A stretch of DNA of 64,000 bases from Clostridium tetanomorphum (lineage in GTDB: Bacteria > Bacillota > Clostridia > Clostridiales > Clostridiaceae): the NCBI RefSeq assembly GCF_017873215.1, contig NZ_JAGGKA010000004.1:1-64000 (forward strand). The letters are read 5' to 3'. The notes beneath the pieces are model-generated. The model did not search any database. It was not told where the DNA came from and worked only from the letters and a program-made list of their open reading frames with translations. This document shows positions 62,446 to 64,000 of the stretch, in pieces (the first letter of the stretch is position 1; each line of letters begins with the position of its first letter). The position numbers and the translations under genes are program-made.

Positions 62446-62640
62446 TTTGGGACAGTCATTATATTATAACAGTAAAGTTATGGATTTATAGCTATTAAGA
62501 ACAAGCATTGTAGAGAATTTATATGTTATATGAGGACAGTTATTGAAAAGTTCATTTAAAGTATGTGGGGACAGTCATTTAAAATTGATGAAAGTAATTG
62601 TAAAAATTATTGATGATTATTGGGGACAGTCATCAATAAT
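62446..62640 (+). repeat. GGGGACAGTCATT repeat cluster G (4 copies)
   Basis: GGGACAGTCATT (62449), GAGGACAGTTATTG (62532), GGGGACAGTCATTT (62567) and GGGGACAGTCATCA (62622), all in one orientation, fill most of the 256-base gap between leuD and leuB inside an otherwise tight operon. Confidence 0.85.
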
Positions 62641-62672
62641 AATTGAAAGAAATGTAGAAGGGGGCGACTAAT

Positions 62673-63752
62673 ATGAGTTTGAAAGAGTTTAAAATAGCGG
62701 TAGTGCCAGGAGATGGAATTGGGGTAGAAATAACAGAGCAGGCATTGAAAATTTTAAACAAAATATCAGAAAAATATAATACAAAGTTTAACTGTATAGA
62801 ATTAAAAGCGGGAGGATGTGCAATAGATGCTTATGGGGAAGCACTTCCTAAAGAAACTATAGAAAAGTGCAAACAGTGTAATGCATTATTTTTAGGAGCC
62901 ATAGGAGGACCTAAGTGGGATACTCTTCCAGGTGAGAGAAGACCAGAGAAAGCACTTTTAAAATTAAGATCGGAGCTAGGATTATATGCTAACTTAAGAC
63001 CAGCTAAGGTTTTTGATGAACTAAAATCAGCATCTCCTCTTAAAGATTCATTAGTAGAAAAGGGCATAGATCTTTTAGTAGTAAGAGAATTAATAGGTGG
63101 AATTTACTTTGGAAAAAGAGGGACAGTCATTGAAAATGGAACAGAAAAAGCGTATGATACGGAAGCCTATACTTTAGAAGAAGTTAAAAGAATTGCCCAT
63201 GTAGCATTTAGATCAGCAATGAATAGAAGAAAGAAAGTTACATCTATAGATAAAGCAAATGTATTGGATTCTTCAAGGCTTTGGAGAAAAGTTGTAACAG
63301 AAGTTTCAAAAGAATATCCAGAAGTTAAGCTAAACCATATGTATGTAGATAATGCAGCTATGCAGCTTGTAAAAGAACCTTCACAATTTGATGTAATACT
63401 TACAAATAACATATTTGGAGATATATTATCAGATGAAGCTTCAATGCTTACAGGATCCATAGGTATGCTGGCTTCATGGAGTGTTGGACAAGGTGCTTAT
63501 GGCATGTATGAACCTATTCACGGTTCTGCGCCAGATATAGCAGGTAAAAACATAGCAAATCCACTAGCTCAAATACTTTCAGCTGCTATGATGTTAGATT
63601 ATTCTTTTAACATGACTGAAGCGGCAAAAGACATAGAAAATGCAGTTAAAAATGTTTTAAATAAGGGTTATAGAACACCAGATATATGGACAGAGGGCAT
63701 GATAAAGGTTGGAACAAAAGAAATGGGAGAATTGGTTTTACAAGAAATTTAA
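62673..63752 (+). CDS. leuB: 3-isopropylmalate dehydrogenase
   Basis: The NAD-dependent oxidative decarboxylation step of leucine synthesis. [92 protein letters not shown] and [19 protein letters not shown] (seen as the motifs [22 protein letters not shown]) are present. ATG 62673 follows GGGGGCG. The bases AGAGGGACAGTCATTGAAAATG at about 63117-63138 encode RGTVIENG and match the repeat family, an in-frame occurrence. Confidence 0.95.
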   Translation: MSLKEFKIAVVPGDGIGVEITEQALKILNKISEKYNTKFNCIELKAGGCAIDAYGEALPKETIEKCKQCNALFLGAIGGPKWDTLPGERRPEKALLKLRSELGLYANLRPAKVFDELKSASPLKDSLVEKGIDLLVVRELIGGIYFGKRGTVIENGTEKAYDTEAYTLEEVKRIAHVAFRSAMNRRKKVTSIDKANVLDSSRLWRKVVTEVSKEYPEVKLNHMYVDNAAMQLVKEPSQFDVILTNNIFGDILSDEASMLTGSIGMLASWSVGQGAYGMYEPIHGSAPDIAGKNIANPLAQILSAAMMLDYSFNMTEAAKDIENAVKNVLNKGYRTPDIWTEGMIKVGTKEMGELVLQEI

Positions 63753-63764
63753 GGAGGAATGCAC

Positions 63765-64000
63765 ATGAAATCAGATGATTGCAGAAAAGGCTTAGAAAAA
63801 GCACCTCATCGAGCATTATTTAAAGCTTTAGGTTTTATAGATGAAGAAATGGATAGACCACTTATAGGTATTGCTAACTCCTATAGCGAAATAGTGCCAG
63901 GACATATGAACTTAGATAAAATCGCTCAAGCAGTTAAAGATGGTATAAGATTGGCAGGTGGAGTACCTGTTGAATTTAGTACTATAGCGGTATGTGATGG
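63765..64000 (+). CDS. ilvD: Dihydroxyacid dehydratase, 5' part (cut by window end)
   Basis: ATG 63765 behind AAGGAGGAAT opens a frame that runs off the window. The first 78 residues read [20 protein letters not shown], then [30 protein letters not shown] and [15 protein letters not shown], the N terminus of IlvD. The enzyme dehydrates dihydroxyacids to 2-oxoacids and holds an iron-sulfur cluster. It continues the ilv-leu operon. ilvB is expected next. Confidence 0.94.
   Translation, partial: MKSDDCRKGLEKAPHRALFKALGFIDEEMDRPLIGIANSYSEIVPGHMNLDKIAQAVKDGIRLAGGVPVEFSTIAVCD

Overview
The window is AT-rich DNA (my impression is under 30% G+C). It uses AGA arginine codons, strong AGGAGG-type ribosome sites and many TTG starts, and it carries clostridial marker genes: a DUF3892 small protein, four-subunit ferredoxin-linked 2-oxoacid oxidoreductase, a cysteine T-box ahead of ubiG/mccB/luxS/mccA, and a CodY-like box at ilvN. 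It reads as a chromosomal segment of a Clostridium (sensu stricto) species. I cannot name the species. No rRNA, tRNA, prophage or CRISPR array is present.

Layout. (1) 1-9983: the 3' end of a group II intron, hypF, an inositol-monophosphatase-family gene, free-methionine sulfoxide reductase, a YhaM-type exonuclease, an HNH nuclease, a chemotaxis receptor and a HIT protein. (2) 10053-26510: a surface-glycan locus. A minus-strand block encodes a serine-hydrolase-like protein, a DNRLRE protein, a TPR glycosyltransferase and a repeat protein with six 57-bp units. A plus-strand block encodes glycosyltransferases, enzymes for a dTDP-3-acylamido-3,6-dideoxyhexose, and rfbA/D/C/B. (3) 26805-37771: carbonic anhydrase, a BceRS-BceAB-like peptide-resistance module, a membrane glycosyltransferase, and an ABC exporter whose permease carries an M1 peptidase domain and whose codon use looks foreign. 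(4) 38175-41660: a structured leader RNA, a SUV3-like helicase, a DUF3892 protein and a REP-associated (RAYT) transposase. (5) 41909-49805: a methionine-catabolism locus with a TyrR-like sigma-54 activator, a perfect TyrR box, a -24/-12 promoter, methionine gamma-lyase, an NhaC-family antiporter and a four-subunit ketoacid:ferredoxin oxidoreductase. (6) 51001-55111: a methionine-to-cysteine operon behind a cysteine T-box. (7) 55956-64000: ilvE on the minus strand, then ilvN, ilvC, leuA, leuC, leuD, leuB and the start of ilvD behind a promoter with a CodY-like box.

How the parts fit. Two amino-acid economies meet. Methionine can be cleaved to methanethiol, ammonia and 2-oxobutyrate, which the adjacent oxidoreductase can turn into propionyl-CoA and reduced ferredoxin. 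When cysteine is scarce, the T-box operon should recycle methionine-derived homocysteine to cysteine. The glycan locus looks like a modification island for its own repeat or DNRLRE surface proteins.

The features least explained by known annotation are three. Two intergenic elements share a folded core (TTATCC-N6-ATAGCC ... GGTAG-N5-GGATAA) ahead of unrelated genes. About 17 to 20 intergenic copies of GGGGACAGTCATT lie in clusters, within the same window as a RAYT gene. A family of hairpins with TCAG/CTGA arms is scattered across the window.
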